A model generated the notes under the pieces. The model was not told the DNA's origin and did not search any database. It saw only the letters and a list, made by a program, of their open reading frames with translations. Positions 38,724-49,810 of a stretch of DNA of 64,000 nucleotides are shown here, in pieces. The translations under genes and the position numbers were made by a program. The DNA is from Nitrospirota bacterium (GTDB taxonomy: Bacteria; UBA2233): positions 37,246-101,245 of the forward strand of contig WOZJ01000057.1 in NCBI GenBank assembly GCA_011620345.1, in the 5' to 3' direction. How positions within the stretch are numbered: the stretch's first letter is position 1; each line of letters begins with the position of its first letter.

Positions 38724-40552
38724 ACAAGGACAAGCTTGCGCACGCGGTCGTTGTTGGGGGAGGGCATGCCGGCGTAGAGGCGGCGTGGGTGCTCCATAGA
38801 TTAGGGGTTCCAACTACGCTCGTGACGCTTTCCAAGGGGACGATAGGTAGGATGTCGTGCAACCCGGCGATCGGCGGCCTTGCCAAGGGGCACCTAGTCA
38901 AGGAGGTTGACGCGCTCGGAGGATTGATGGGGGTGGTGGCCGACCGGACGGCCATCCAGTACCGGACGCTCAACGAAAGGAAGGGGGCGGCCGTTCGGGG
39001 AACCAGGGTGCAGTCCGACAGGCTAGCCTACGAAAGGGCCGTGCAGTCCTTTATTTTAAACGCTCCAAACCTTCGTGTCCTCGAGAGTGAGGCCGTGTCG
39101 GTTTTGAGCAAGCACGGCAGGATCGTAGGGGTAGGCCTCAAGGACGGCTCGGAGCTTCCCTGCGGGGCGCTTGTTGTGTGTACGGGAACATTCCTTGGGG
39201 GGTTGCTCCATTCGGGCCAGGGTCGTCGTGAAGGGGGGAGGGCAAACGAGCCTGCCTCCAGTGGGCTTACGGAGAGCTTCAAACGTTTGGGCATTTCCGT
39301 AAGGCGCTTTAAGACAGGAACCCCGGCAAGGCTTTTGCGTTCTTCGATAGCCGTGGATAAGCTCGAGCGCCAAGACGGCGATTGCAGCGTACTTCCGTTT
39401 TCGTTCCGGCATAAGGAAGTCACAAGGCGGCAGATCGCCTGTTTTAAGGCATGCACGAACGATAGCACGCATGCGATCATCAGAGAAAACCTGCACCTTT
39501 CGGCGCTGTACGGAGGCCGCATCGCCGGAATAGGCCCCAGGTATTGTCCGAGCATAGAAGACAAGGTCGTAAAGTTTCCAGAAAGGGATCGCCATACGGT
39601 CTTTTTGGAGCCAGAAGGGTTTGATTCCCAAGTGGTGTATCCAAACGGCGTATCCACCTCTCTCCCCGCAGAGGTACAGGAGGCATTTCTAAAAACGATC
39701 CATGGGCTTGAGCATGCGGTGATCCTAAGGCCTGGCTACGCGGTCGAGTACGACTGCATCGATCCAAAGACGCTCAAGCCTACGCTCGAGCACAAGAAGG
39801 TTTCAGGCTTGTTCTTTGCAGGGCAGGTCTGCGGGACGTCTGGCTACGAAGAGGCGGCCGCGCAGGGGCTTGTCGCTGGCATGAACGCGGCTCACCTGAT
39901 TCTTGAGCGCTTACCCTTTATCCTTGAAAGACATGAAGCCTACATCGGCGTGCTGATCGACGACCTAACGAGCAGGGGGACGGACGAGCCCTACCGGTTG
40001 TTTACTTCGAGGGCGGAGTATAGGCTGGTGTTGCGCGAGGATAACGCTGAAACCCGGCTTGGCCCCAAGGCTCATACGTTGGGCCTGTTGAGCGATTCCG
40101 AATTCGGCCTTATGGAGCAAAGGGCAAGGCGGCTTTCTCAAGCCTTGGCCTTTGCTCGAAGAGATTCGGCTATGAGGCTTGCGTTGATGGAGGCTGATCC
40201 GAAGAACCCAGCCCCGTTCGAAGCCCTTGGGCAGGAAGGCCAACTAGGCCCAAGGGAACGTCTTACGCTTGTGACAGAGCTCGTGTACGAGGGCTATTTA
40301 AAGCGCATGCAACGAGAAATCGCCTTGCTCGAGAAAGAAAGGGCGCTTTTTATTCCGTCGGTGCTTCAGTACGAAGACATCCCCGGCCTTTCTCGCGAGC
40401 TCCAAGAAAAGCTCTCCAGGAAACAGCCCAAGACGTTTCTGGAGGCAATGGCGATTCCCGGGATGACCCCGTCCGCCTTGAATGCGATCGCTGTTCACAT
40501 CAAGAAGCTCACATCCTTAAGGCCTAAGTTGTGCGAATCCTTGGGATCTTGA
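38720..40552 (+). CDS. mnmG: tRNA uridine 5-carboxymethylaminomethyl modification enzyme MnmG
   Basis: [66 protein letters not shown]. Confidence 0.97.
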   Translation: MNKDKLAHAVVVGGGHAGVEAAWVLHRLGVPTTLVTLSKGTIGRMSCNPAIGGLAKGHLVKEVDALGGLMGVVADRTAIQYRTLNERKGAAVRGTRVQSDRLAYERAVQSFILNAPNLRVLESEAVSVLSKHGRIVGVGLKDGSELPCGALVVCTGTFLGGLLHSGQGRREGGRANEPASSGLTESFKRLGISVRRFKTGTPARLLRSSIAVDKLERQDGDCSVLPFSFRHKEVTRRQIACFKACTNDSTHAIIRENLHLSALYGGRIAGIGPRYCPSIEDKVVKFPERDRHTVFLEPEGFDSQVVYPNGVSTSLPAEVQEAFLKTIHGLEHAVILRPGYAVEYDCIDPKTLKPTLEHKKVSGLFFAGQVCGTSGYEEAAAQGLVAGMNAAHLILERLPFILERHEAYIGVLIDDLTSRGTDEPYRLFTSRAEYRLVLREDNAETRLGPKAHTLGLLSDSEFGLMEQRARRLSQALAFARRDSAMRLALMEADPKNPAPFEALGQEGQLGPRERLTLVTELVYEGYLKRMQREIALLEKERALFIPSVLQYEDIPGLSRELQEKLSRKQPKTFLEAMAIPGMTPSALNAIAVHIKKLTSLRPKLCESLGS

Positions 40553-41358
40553 CCTGTTTGATTGTCGCTAGGGGGGTTATGGCCACCACGATCTTTGCCC
40601 CAGATGCTTCCATTGTCCCTTTTGACGAGTTTGTCGAGGTTTTAGCCCAAAATGACGTGGTTTACCTAGGGGAAATCCACACCAGCCAAGAAATTCACCA
40701 GGCCCAGCTGGAAACGATAAAAAGGCTTGAAACACGAAGACCGTTAATCGTTGCCATGGAGATGTTCCAGACTCCCTACCAAAGGTTTCTCGATGCCTAT
40801 ACTCAAGGCGCCCTATCCGAATCCGAGCTCCTCGAGGCCACAGAGTACAAAAAAAGGTGGGGTTACAACCCCGAGTTCTACCTCCCCATCTTAAGGTTTG
40901 CCAAGGACCATGGTATCCGGCTTTGGGCAACCCAAATCCCCACGGAGCTCGTTCAGCAGGTTCAATCCGCGGGTATCGGGAATGTCCAGAGCCCCTACCT
41001 GCCGAACCCGCCGATCCTCCCTTCAAAGTCTTACGTGGACAAACTCGAGGAGGTCTACCAGGGGCACCCGAGGATGGGGAGCTTTGAGGAGTTTTTAGAT
41101 GTTCAGTTGGGCTGGGATAACGGAACGGCCTTGGCTTTGTTGGAGGCCCTTAGGGCACACCCTAAGGCTTTGGTTGTCGTCTTGATCGGCCAGGGTCACG
41201 TCCAGGAAGGCCTTGGAGTCCCCCAAATTCTTAAGGCCTTGGCCCCTTGGGTTTCTCAGACGGTGTGTGTTCCTGTTTTTGACCCCTCGGAGCTCAAGCC
41301 GGGCGATGATTTTGGTATTTTGATACAAGGGGAAGAATGGAATGGGGGGATTGGGTAG
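40531..41358 (+). CDS. ChaN-family (haem-binding uptake, Tiki-like) protein
   Basis: [60 protein letters not shown]. Confidence 0.85.
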   Translation: MRILGILTCLIVARGVMATTIFAPDASIVPFDEFVEVLAQNDVVYLGEIHTSQEIHQAQLETIKRLETRRPLIVAMEMFQTPYQRFLDAYTQGALSESELLEATEYKKRWGYNPEFYLPILRFAKDHGIRLWATQIPTELVQQVQSAGIGNVQSPYLPNPPILPSKSYVDKLEEVYQGHPRMGSFEEFLDVQLGWDNGTALALLEALRAHPKALVVVLIGQGHVQEGLGVPQILKALAPWVSQTVCVPVFDPSELKPGDDFGILIQGEEWNGGIG

Positions 41359-43966
41359 GAAAGGGTGGACATGGGCCGTTTTTTTAGGATGGATCCTGTT
41401 GATGAAGGGTAGTGTGGGCGCTCAAGAACTCGGGGGGCGGCTAAGCTTCGAGGAGGCCAAGTCCCGCTCCTCCTTGATCCGCAACGTTCGCTATGAGGTT
41501 TTTCTGGATCTAACGGATCCGGGAGAAGAATTTCTTTCCAGGACCAAGGTGACCTTCGAGGCCCTGAACGCCAACGAGGGAACGTTTATCGATTTTGCCG
41601 CCAAAAAGGTGAACGAAGCCACTTTGAACGGCTCTTCCTTACCGCTTGGGTCTTTTGGCGACTCTAGACTCAAGATTACTCCGGTTCAGGGGCAAAATGA
41701 GCTGTGGGTTGAGGGGGTCGTTCCCTACGAGCACACGGGGGTGGGGTTGCATAAGTTTGTCGACCCGACCGACGGCAACGTGTATTTGCACACCCAGTTC
41801 GAGCCCTTCGATGCCCATAGGGTTTACGCCTGCTTCGACCAGCCCGATATCAAGGCGACTTTTGTTTTTCGCGTACGTGCCCCGAAAGGATGGCGCGTCG
41901 TCTCCAACCAAAGCGCCCTGCAAGCGGCTTCAGAAGGGCAGGAAAGCCAGGAATGGGCCGATTGGAGCTTCGAGCCCACGCCCCTTATCTCTACGTACGT
42001 TACGGCGTTGATCGCGGGCCCGTATGCGGAGGTACGCTCGGAGCACCAGGGTCTTCCGCTTGCCCTGTACGTGCGTAGGTCTCTTGAGGCCTATCTCGAC
42101 CCCGAAGAGATCTTCGCAATAACAAAATCGGGGTTGGATTTCTTTGGCGAGCGCTTCGGCATTCTGTATCCATTTTCAAAGTACGACCAAGCGTTCGTGC
42201 CCGAATTCAGCGCGGGTGCCATGGAGAACGCCGGCCTCGTTACGTTCAACGAGCGCTACGTCTTTCGCTCGAAGGTAAGCGAGGCCTCAAGAGAAGGCAG
42301 GGCCAACACCATCCTGCACGAGATGGCCCATATGTGGTTCGGGGATTTGGTAACGATGCGCTGGTGGGACGATCTTTGGCTGAACGAGAGCTTTGCCGAC
42401 TTCATGGCAAGCTATGCGCTTAAGGGGGCAACACGCTTTAAGAACGCCTGGGCCCATTTTGCCAACACGGAGAAGGCCCAAGCGCTCCTCCAAGATCAGA
42501 TGAGCACGACGCACCCGATTGTGGCCCACTACCCGGACACCGAGAGCGTACGTCTCGGGTTTGACGCGATCACCTACCAAAAAGGTGCTAGCGCCCTAAA
42601 ACAGCTTATGGCCTACGTTGAGGAGGAGGCTTTCTTTTCGGGACTCAAGCGCTATCTTCAGGCGCATGCCCTTGGAAACGCCGAGCTTGCTGATTTTCTG
42701 GCCGCGCTTGAACAGGCCTCGGGCAGGGACTTGGGGGGGTGGGCTAGAGCCTGGTTGCAAACCCCCGGCGCGAACACGATCACCCCGGTTGTCGCTTACC
42801 ACTCGGACAAGATCGATAGTGTAGCCCTAAGACAAGGTGCGCCTGCAGATCACCCGACGCTTAGGCCACATCGGTTAGGGGTTGGCCTGTACGCAAAGGT
42901 GGGCGGGCGCATGGTGCGGTCTCATGGCCTCATAAAAGACATCGAAGGAAAGAACACCCCCATTCCCGAGCTTGCTTCAGAACAAACCCCGGAAATCCTT
43001 CTGCCGAACGATGAGGACCTTACCTATGCCAAGATCCGGCTGGACCCAAAGAGCAGCAAAGCGGCCGAAAAGAGCCTAAGGCTCATTGAAGACCCTCTTG
43101 CGAGGGTGCTCCTTTGGGGGTGCTTTTGGGACATGACGCTCGATGCAGAGTATCCAACGAGCAGCTGGCTCAAGCTTTTCTACGGCCACGTTCGCTCCGA
43201 ACCCGACCCTATGGTGCTCGATGCTCTTTTGAGGAGATCTGAGGACGCGCTCCTGCGCTTTACCGCCGTTGCACGCAGGGGAGAGTCCTGGGCAAGGTTT
43301 GCAAGGTTTGCAAAGGAGCGGATGGGGCTTAGCCAGCCCGGCTCCGACCAGCAGCTTAGCTGGGCCAAGGCGTTTTTTGACACGGCGTACGAAAAGGACC
43401 AGCTTTTGCTCATTAAGGGGTTGCTTGATGGAACCGAGCAGATTCCAGGGCTAACGATGGATTTTGACCGGCGTTGGCAGGCGATTCTTACCCTTGCCAA
43501 GCGGGGGGAAGCGACTAAGAAGTCGATCCAAGAAGAGCTCGAGAAAGACCCAACGGATATGGGGCAACGGAATGCGGCCCAGGCACGAGCCGCTCTTCCT
43601 ACTCCAGAGGCCAAGGCATTGGCTTGGAAAGAGGCTACGCAGAACCCTAATATCCCGTTAAAGACGAGGGAAGCGCTGGCCCTTGGGTTTTGGCAGCCAT
43701 TCCAGGAGGACGTGCTCGCTCCCTACGCGACGCGTTACTTTGAGGAAGTTCCGAGCTTCTGGCAAAAGTTCGGGCCCGATGAGGCAATTGTTCTAACGAG
43801 AAGGCTTTTCCCCCGATTGTTCGTCAAAGAGGATGTTCTTCAAGCAGCCGAAAGGCTCCTTCAAGACTCAAAGCTTTCCTATGAGGCAAGGAGAATCTTG
43901 ATGGAAGGCAAAGACGAGATCCGAAGGGCGCTTAAGGCCATGGCTTGCGACGAACGGTCGTTATAA
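41342..43966 (+). CDS. M1-family zinc aminopeptidase
   Basis: GAMENAGLVTFNERYVF, HEMAHMWFGDLVTMRWWDDLWLNESFADFMA (HEXXH-X18-E). Confidence 0.94.
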   Translation: MGGLGRKGWTWAVFLGWILLMKGSVGAQELGGRLSFEEAKSRSSLIRNVRYEVFLDLTDPGEEFLSRTKVTFEALNANEGTFIDFAAKKVNEATLNGSSLPLGSFGDSRLKITPVQGQNELWVEGVVPYEHTGVGLHKFVDPTDGNVYLHTQFEPFDAHRVYACFDQPDIKATFVFRVRAPKGWRVVSNQSALQAASEGQESQEWADWSFEPTPLISTYVTALIAGPYAEVRSEHQGLPLALYVRRSLEAYLDPEEIFAITKSGLDFFGERFGILYPFSKYDQAFVPEFSAGAMENAGLVTFNERYVFRSKVSEASREGRANTILHEMAHMWFGDLVTMRWWDDLWLNESFADFMASYALKGATRFKNAWAHFANTEKAQALLQDQMSTTHPIVAHYPDTESVRLGFDAITYQKGASALKQLMAYVEEEAFFSGLKRYLQAHALGNAELADFLAALEQASGRDLGGWARAWLQTPGANTITPVVAYHSDKIDSVALRQGAPADHPTLRPHRLGVGLYAKVGGRMVRSHGLIKDIEGKNTPIPELASEQTPEILLPNDEDLTYAKIRLDPKSSKAAEKSLRLIEDPLARVLLWGCFWDMTLDAEYPTSSWLKLFYGHVRSEPDPMVLDALLRRSEDALLRFTAVARRGESWARFARFAKERMGLSQPGSDQQLSWAKAFFDTAYEKDQLLLIKGLLDGTEQIPGLTMDFDRRWQAILTLAKRGEATKKSIQEELEKDPTDMGQRNAAQARAALPTPEAKALAWKEATQNPNIPLKTREALALGFWQPFQEDVLAPYATRYFEEVPSFWQKFGPDEAIVLTRRLFPRLFVKEDVLQAAERLLQDSKLSYEARRILMEGKDEIRRALKAMACDERSL

Positions 43967-45385
43967 ATAGAGGTGCTCAAAAGGCTCCCCAAGGAATACA
44001 GGGATTTTGCCCTCGAACGTTGGAGCCCCGAACATTCGAAACAGGTTCTCCTCTTTTGTGCTGCAGAGCTCCGCTCCAAACGTCTCCAAAGGGATGCCGT
44101 AGGTCTTTGCAAGGAGGCTCGCCGATGCTGTGCCTTTGGATAGACGCCCTTGAGCGCCCTGGAGGATGCCCGCATGGACGCCGGCCACCATACCCGCCTC
44201 GAAGAAGAACCCGGCCATCAAATCGCAGGCCAAGTAGACCTCCAGGCCTTCTTGGCCAAGGCGGCCGGCAAGCGTAATCCCCCCCAATGCCGGGAGGTCT
44301 TCGAGGACCAAAACGGGCCTTTCGACCGCCCGAAGGCGTTGGATTAAGTGATCCGTCTCGTCTTTTGCCGGATGGCCGACCACGAGGCTGAAGGCGCTCG
44401 GGATGCGTTTATTTGCTTGCACCTCGATACGGAAAGGCGTTAGGCTGTCATCGCGCATGACCGGCAAAGGATCGTAAACGCCAAAAAACCCTATGCGTTT
44501 GGCGATAAGATGCCTTGGGACCACGTCGAAGGATGGGTACAGGTACGCTACCGGTACGGTCAATTTTGGGGGTTCGGCCTCTTTCGGGTCCCGGAACTCA
44601 ATCGGAAGCGGAACGGGGAGGGTCTTGTCTGCCCCCATCTCCTGGACGAGCGCGAATAGGGGCACGTGGAACGCCTTGGCGAGGAACGCAACCGTGTACG
44701 AGCCAACCTTGTTGAGGATGTCCCCTTGCTGGCTTGACCTGTCCGAGCCGATCACGACCAGGTTCACCTTCCCCCCCGCAAGGGTTTGCAGTACGGCGTT
44801 GTCCGCCACGAGCTCGGTCTCGATTTCTAGCGAGAGAAACTCCGGAGCACTAAGACGGACACCTTGGCCGTAGGGGCGCGTGAGCGTCGGGTATGCCTTG
44901 ACCCGTTTTCCTGCCTCTTTAGCGATCGCCAGTGCCAACCCGAGCTCCCCGCTGACATGGCAATGGGTCAAAAGGTATGCTGGGTCCGGGAGGAGCTTTG
45001 CAAGCCTTTCTGCGCGCGTACGCCTGAGCTTGAGCGTGGTTTGGATGAACGAAAGGGCACCCTCGGAAATGCCCATGCCTGGCGGTGCATTGGAGAGAAT
45101 CTGCCTTCCAATCCCATCAAACGGAAATGTCGGCCTTGCGCTTGTAAACGCCTGGATAACCTGCTCTGGGCTGAACCCCTCCCGCTCGCCAAGGATAAGC
45201 CCGTAGGCCAGGGCGAGTACTTGCCCGAACGCTCGAGTTTGCATTCGTTCTACGGCCTGGAGGAGTCCTCGCAGCCCTTCGATCGAAACCCAGGACTCCT
45301 CCTCGGGTAGACGGGTTTCGTCTAGCAAGCGGAGCTGTTTTCCGTCGAATCGGACGGGCTCGAACAGTGCCGGTGTCTTCGGCAT
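43961..45385 (-). CDS. eIF-2B alpha/beta/delta-like protein with C-terminal extension
   Basis: YLLTHCHVSGELGLALAIAKEAGKRVKAY, VNLVVIGSDRSSQQGDILNKVGSYTVAFLAKAFHVPLFAL resemble the eIF2B/MtnA fold; C-terminal ~180 aa not recognised. Confidence 0.65.
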   Translation of the reverse strand: MPKTPALFEPVRFDGKQLRLLDETRLPEEESWVSIEGLRGLLQAVERMQTRAFGQVLALAYGLILGEREGFSPEQVIQAFTSARPTFPFDGIGRQILSNAPPGMGISEGALSFIQTTLKLRRTRAERLAKLLPDPAYLLTHCHVSGELGLALAIAKEAGKRVKAYPTLTRPYGQGVRLSAPEFLSLEIETELVADNAVLQTLAGGKVNLVVIGSDRSSQQGDILNKVGSYTVAFLAKAFHVPLFALVQEMGADKTLPVPLPIEFRDPKEAEPPKLTVPVAYLYPSFDVVPRHLIAKRIGFFGVYDPLPVMRDDSLTPFRIEVQANKRIPSAFSLVVGHPAKDETDHLIQRLRAVERPVLVLEDLPALGGITLAGRLGQEGLEVYLACDLMAGFFFEAGMVAGVHAGILQGAQGRLSKGTASASLLAKTYGIPLETFGAELCSTKEENLFRMFGAPTFEGKIPVFLGEPFEHLYL

Positions 45386-45405
45386 ATGGCTTCCTTCGTT
45401 TTGCG

Positions 45406-45852
45406 TTAATGAATGATCAAGACGCTGCAGGGGGCCTTATGGTTAATTCCATCCGAGACGCTACCTATGAGGTGGCTTGTCATTTCGGACAGGCCTCTGG
45501 ATCCGATCACGATCAAATCGACCTCTTTGCCTTTAGCAAGCCGCACAATGGCTTGGGTAGGCGCTCCCTTCTCGAGGTGGTAGGCCGCCTGCACGCCCTT
45601 TTCTTCTAAAAAGGCCCTGTCTTTTTCCAGAACCCCCTTTCCCCAGGCAACAAGCCCGCTAGAGTACCGCTTTAGGATCTCGCGGGAATCCTCGTCTTTG
45701 AAGATTTCCGTTTTTTTGAGATCGTCCGGGATATCGGCCACGCAGACGACAGATACCTTGCATCCGAAGACCTCATGCAAATGGCAAGCCGTTTCTCTGG
45801 CCTTGTTGGCACACCGAGACCCGTCCGAGCAAAAAAGCAGGTGTTTGACCAT
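45406..45852 (-). CDS. Universal stress protein (UspA family)
   Basis: KHLLFCSDGSRCANKA, DLIVIGSRGLSEMTSHLIGSVSDGINHKAPCSVLII. Confidence 0.92.
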   Translation of the reverse strand: MVKHLLFCSDGSRCANKARETACHLHEVFGCKVSVVCVADIPDDLKKTEIFKDEDSREILKRYSSGLVAWGKGVLEKDRAFLEEKGVQAAYHLEKGAPTQAIVRLAKGKEVDLIVIGSRGLSEMTSHLIGSVSDGINHKAPCSVLIIH

Positions 45853-45963
45853 CCTGAACCCTCCTTCTTGATAAACCGCTTAACGATAGGCTAAGGTACT
45901 TTATAAAGAATCGCAACACCCTGCGATAAGAACCCAAACGGAACCTTCGTAGGCTAAACAAGC

Positions 45964-46944
45964 TTGTCAGATCCCACTTGTCTTTCTCTGAGCGTTGTCA
46001 TCCCCATAAAGGATGAAGAGGCGAACCTTAAGGCTTTGCACGAGCGTTTGAGCGTGGTGCTTGGCCATATGGCCAAGCCTTATGAAATTTTGTATATTGA
46101 CGACGGGAGCGAGGATGGGAGCTTCGCGCTTCTCAAGGCGATCCATGAAGCCGACAGGCGCGTAACGGTTGTTCGGTTACGCAAGAACTTCGGCCAGAGT
46201 GCCGCCCTTCAGTCTGGTTTTAATGAGGCTAAGGGTGAGCTTATAGTGACGATGGATGCAGACCTCCAAAACGACCCTCAAGACATACCAAAAGTTTTGG
46301 AGGTACTAGAGCACACCGGGTGCGATGTGGTGAGTGGGGTTCGTTCGAAGCGAAAAGACCGTTTTTTGACAAGAAAGCTGCCATCTAGGATAGCCAACTG
46401 GCTGATTTCCAAAGCTACGGGCGTTCCGGTTCGTGACCTTGGCTGTTCGCTCAAGGCCTACAAAAGGGAGGTTATTCAGGAAATCCTCGTCTACGGAGAG
46501 CTTCACAGGTTCCTGCCCGTTTTGTGCGCGCTTTCCGGCGCGAAGATTCAAGAAGTCGAGGTAGGACATCACCCAAGGCATGCCGGGAAGAGCAAGTACG
46601 GGCTCAACCGTGTGCTCAAGGTGCTTGTCGACCTGCTAGTCCTCCTTTATATACAATCGTTCGCCACAAGGCCTCTCCATTTCTTCGGGGTTGCCGGGTT
46701 TGTAATGGTACTTTCCGGGCTGGCGATCGATTCGGGGCTTGCCGTTTACAAGATTCTCTGGAATGCCGACATCGGCAATAGACCGCTCCTTCTGTTCGGG
46801 GTCCTTTTGATTCTTAGCGGCCTTCAGGTTTTTCTTCTTGGAATCGTTGCCGAACTTTTCCTAAGGAGCCAACTTCTCAGCTCCGGGAAACGCCCCTATG
46901 CCGTCCGAAATATCCTCCGTGCAGCCCAAGATACGCTCGGCTAG
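45964..46944 (+). CDS. Family 2 glycosyltransferase (DPM1/ArnC-like) with C-terminal TM helices
   Basis: LSVVIPIKDEEANLKALHERL, LYIDDGSEDGSF, TMDADLQNDPQDIP, LGCSLKAYKREV; TTG start. Confidence 0.93.
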   Translation: MSDPTCLSLSVVIPIKDEEANLKALHERLSVVLGHMAKPYEILYIDDGSEDGSFALLKAIHEADRRVTVVRLRKNFGQSAALQSGFNEAKGELIVTMDADLQNDPQDIPKVLEVLEHTGCDVVSGVRSKRKDRFLTRKLPSRIANWLISKATGVPVRDLGCSLKAYKREVIQEILVYGELHRFLPVLCALSGAKIQEVEVGHHPRHAGKSKYGLNRVLKVLVDLLVLLYIQSFATRPLHFFGVAGFVMVLSGLAIDSGLAVYKILWNADIGNRPLLLFGVLLILSGLQVFLLGIVAELFLRSQLLSSGKRPYAVRNILRAAQDTLG

Positions 46945-47893
46945 GCCTAGGTATCGGGGCCTGACCCGCTTTGCGGCGCGGTTCGGGGTGAGCCTTCTGC
47001 TTGTCTGGTTGCTCTTTAAGAGTGTGCCCGTTTTGGATGCGCTCGATTTGCTTAAGCCTAGAGTGATTCCTTTCATTGCGGCTTCCTTGCTAATGTACCT
47101 CGCCGCCCAGGCCTTGTGCGCGTTAAAATGGAAGATCATCGCGGAATCACTCCTGCCAGGCATCCGGTACGGGCTTGGTTTGTACGTGATTCTTTATTAC
47201 ATCGGGATGTTCTTTTCGATGTTTCTTCCCACAACAGTCGGCGGAGACGTTGCCAGGGTGTGGTATTTTACTGCAAGGACGGGCAAGCTCAAAGAAAGTG
47301 CGGCAAGCGTGTTCCTAGAAAGGGCCACGGGAGGGTTTGGGCTTTTGTCCGTTTTGGGCGTTGCATACCTTCTGACGGACGCCGAGGTGCTGGCCTCGCT
47401 CCCTTGGGTAGGGGGGTTCTTGCAAAACAAGGCCATGGCTGTCCTGGTGTGCATACTAGGCGTCGTCGGGGTTCTTGTGTTCGGGCTTTTGGGCAAACGT
47501 CTTCGTTGGCTTGAGGTGATGCCCAGCTCCTTAGCCCCGCTTCTTTGGGCCTACGCCTTTTCCCTCGTCTTTTACGCGGGGTTCGGGTTTGCCCATTACC
47601 TCTTGGGGGTTGGGCTCGGGTTGCACGTGGGCTTTTTGTACTACGTGTTCTTTGTAGCCCTTGTTTCGTTGGTGAGCATGTTGCCCGTGACCGTCTCTGG
47701 AATTGGCCTTCGAGAGGGTGGATACGTGCTTTGTCTTCGGGCCGCGGGAGTTCCGCTGAATAGCGCGACGGCGTTGAGCCTGCTTTGGTTGCTGGTCTTG
47801 TTGCTCGGATCTTCTATAGGAGGCATCTTTTACCTTGTTGGGATTGGAAGAACGGAAGACGGGAGAATTGAGGATGGCCTTCGGCGGCGATAA
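46898..47893 (+). CDS. Lysylphosphatidylglycerol synthase TM-region (UPF0104-like) membrane protein
   Basis: Multiple TM helices; FSMFLPTTVGGDVARVWYF; MLPVTVSGIGLREGGYVLCL. Confidence 0.87.
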   Translation: MPSEISSVQPKIRSARPRYRGLTRFAARFGVSLLLVWLLFKSVPVLDALDLLKPRVIPFIAASLLMYLAAQALCALKWKIIAESLLPGIRYGLGLYVILYYIGMFFSMFLPTTVGGDVARVWYFTARTGKLKESAASVFLERATGGFGLLSVLGVAYLLTDAEVLASLPWVGGFLQNKAMAVLVCILGVVGVLVFGLLGKRLRWLEVMPSSLAPLLWAYAFSLVFYAGFGFAHYLLGVGLGLHVGFLYYVFFVALVSLVSMLPVTVSGIGLREGGYVLCLRAAGVPLNSATALSLLWLLVLLLGSSIGGIFYLVGIGRTEDGRIEDGLRRR

Positions 47894-48890
47894 CGCGCCG
47901 ATTTCAAACAAGGCATGGACGCTCGTAACGGGTGGGCTTGGTTTTATCGGTTCGCACCTTGTCGAGAGCTTGCTAGGCGACGGTGTTCCAGTGCTCGTTC
48001 TAGACAATTTAGACAAAAGCACCTATAACCCGATGCTTAGGCTGGAAAACCTATCGATATTATCGAAGGTTGGCAGATCTAAGGGGGCGGCGTTCCGGTT
48101 TATACTCGGTGATACGCGCAACCGGACTCTTATTAAGACGATATTCTCCGCCAATCCAATTGGTTGCATCGTAGATTTGGCTGCAAGGGCAGGGGTCCGG
48201 CCTTCCCTCCTCGACCCTGTGGGGTACATTCAGGCCAACGTAGAGGGGCTTGTAAGCCTTCTTGCAGAGGCGAAGGAAGCCGGTGTCCGTCAGATCGTTT
48301 ACATTTCCTCGTCCTCGGTCTACGGCAATAAGCCAGGCCGTTTTTTTGAGGACGATTCCGAGCTCGACCCAAGCTCTCCCTACGGCATGAGCAAGCTTAT
48401 GGCAGAGCGTTTTCTTGCCCTCTACGCTCGCCTTTACGACCTATCCGGTATCGTGCTTCGGCCTTTTACGGTTTACGGTCCTAGGCAGCGTCCAGAAATG
48501 GCCATTCATAAGTTCCTTAACCAACTTTTCCATGACCGTCCGCTCACCATCTTTGGGGATGGGAGCATGCGGCGTGATTTTACGCATGTCTTGGATATTG
48601 TTGCAGGAATTCGTAGAGCGATCGAGCTGTCCATCCAGCCGGGCGTTGTGCGAACCTATAACCTTGGAACCTCGCATCCTGTTTCTTTGTTTGCCCTTAT
48701 CGAGGCCCTAGAGGAGGCGACAAACAAGAAGGCCGATATTCGGCTCGTTCCCGCCCCTCCTAGCGAACTTTTTCAAACATGGGCCGACATCACAAAAGCA
48801 CGGGAGCAGCTTGGGTATTGCCCAAAGATCGGGCTTCAAGAAGGATTGAGCGATTTTGTTCAGTGGTATAATAAACGCATAAAACCCTAA
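47874..48890 (+). CDS. NAD-dependent epimerase/dehydratase (UDP-sugar epimerase-like)
   Basis: TLVTGGLGFIGSHLVESLLGDG, LAARAGVRPSLLDPVGYIQANVEGLVSLL, YGMSKLMAE, RPFTVYGPRQRPEMAI. Confidence 0.93.
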   Translation: MAFGGDNAPISNKAWTLVTGGLGFIGSHLVESLLGDGVPVLVLDNLDKSTYNPMLRLENLSILSKVGRSKGAAFRFILGDTRNRTLIKTIFSANPIGCIVDLAARAGVRPSLLDPVGYIQANVEGLVSLLAEAKEAGVRQIVYISSSSVYGNKPGRFFEDDSELDPSSPYGMSKLMAERFLALYARLYDLSGIVLRPFTVYGPRQRPEMAIHKFLNQLFHDRPLTIFGDGSMRRDFTHVLDIVAGIRRAIELSIQPGVVRTYNLGTSHPVSLFALIEALEEATNKKADIRLVPAPPSELFQTWADITKAREQLGYCPKIGLQEGLSDFVQWYNKRIKP

Positions 48891-48933
48891 AACGCCGCAG
48901 TGTTTTTCAAGAATTTAACGGAGGTTTTGAGGT

Positions 48934-49662
48934 ATGTTTATGCCTTTGCAGGGTTTTGAGGACGAGGCAGAGAGAGAGGATTCGGTTCGGGTTGTCCCCG
49001 TCATGTTCACGGCATCTTACGTGCTCTTTCCGGGCAGTACGGTCTCGATCATCACCTCCCAGCCTTCGGATATCGCCATGGCAGAGCAAGCGCTCGAGCG
49101 GGGGGAGCAGGTCGGGATTCTGCTCAAAAAGACGCTCCCTAGCCTTGCCAAGAACCTTGAGGAGGGCTGGTACGAAGTAGGGTGCCTTGGGATGGTCTCC
49201 CAAGTCAAGCTGCTCGAGGAGGCGAAGTACGCAATCACTTTCGTGGGCACTCAGCGCTTCCGCGTGCAGCGCGAAGTGGCAGATTATCCCTTCCCGATTT
49301 TTGTCGTACAGGTGCTCAACGATCGTCAGATTTCCGGCTATGTCCCAAGAATGCGCAAGTTAAGGACGCTTATGGAGGAGCTGTTTCTAGACATCTACAG
49401 GCTTTCCGAAGATCAAGAGGACCATGTCGAGTGGATTCTCGAGTTGCTTGACATGACCTTCGAGCTAGACGAAGAAGACTTCATGAACGCAGCGTGTTCG
49501 AGCATGCCGATCAGCACGCTTGAAAAACAGATGTTACTGGAGTACTCGATGGCCCTAGAGCGTTTTGAGAAAGCGGCAGAAATCCTGGAGTTTGAGCATA
49601 AAAGAAGGCTTCTTGAAAGAGAGGTCCCTTTAGGGGTGCTCTCGTGGGACGCAGCCTTTTGA
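48934..49662 (+). CDS. Standalone LON substrate-binding-domain protein
   Basis: VRVVPVMFTASYVLFPGSTVSIITSQ, VGCLGMVSQVKLLEEAKYAITFVGTQRFRVQ; no AAA or protease domain. Confidence 0.75.
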   Translation: MFMPLQGFEDEAEREDSVRVVPVMFTASYVLFPGSTVSIITSQPSDIAMAEQALERGEQVGILLKKTLPSLAKNLEEGWYEVGCLGMVSQVKLLEEAKYAITFVGTQRFRVQREVADYPFPIFVVQVLNDRQISGYVPRMRKLRTLMEELFLDIYRLSEDQEDHVEWILELLDMTFELDEEDFMNAACSSMPISTLEKQMLLEYSMALERFEKAAEILEFEHKRRLLEREVPLGVLSWDAAF

Positions 49663-49668
49663 GGGAAT

Positions 49669-49745
49669 TGGTAGCGGGGGGTGGATTTGAACCACCGACC
49701 TCCGGGTTATGAGCCCGGCGAGCTACCGGACTGCTCCACCCCGCG
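49669..49745 (-). tRNA. Initiator tRNA-Met (CAT)
   Basis: Reverse strand CGCGGGGTGGAGCAGTCCGGTAGCTCGCCGGGCTCATAACCCGGAGGTCGGTGGTTCAAATCCACCCCCCGCTACCA; mispaired position 1-72 and GGG/CCC anticodon stem typical of fMet. Confidence 0.96.
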
Positions 49746-49810
49746 CCTTTGAAAGCATCTTTTCTAAGTATCCTCCTTTCAGGAAAGAAAGTCAACTACT
49801 AGGAGGATTC

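Noticed and set aside
35062-40552. Possible replication origin near rpmH-mnmG
   Set aside because: No dnaA gene and no cluster of DnaA boxes seen; the gene cluster alone is not evidence of oriC.
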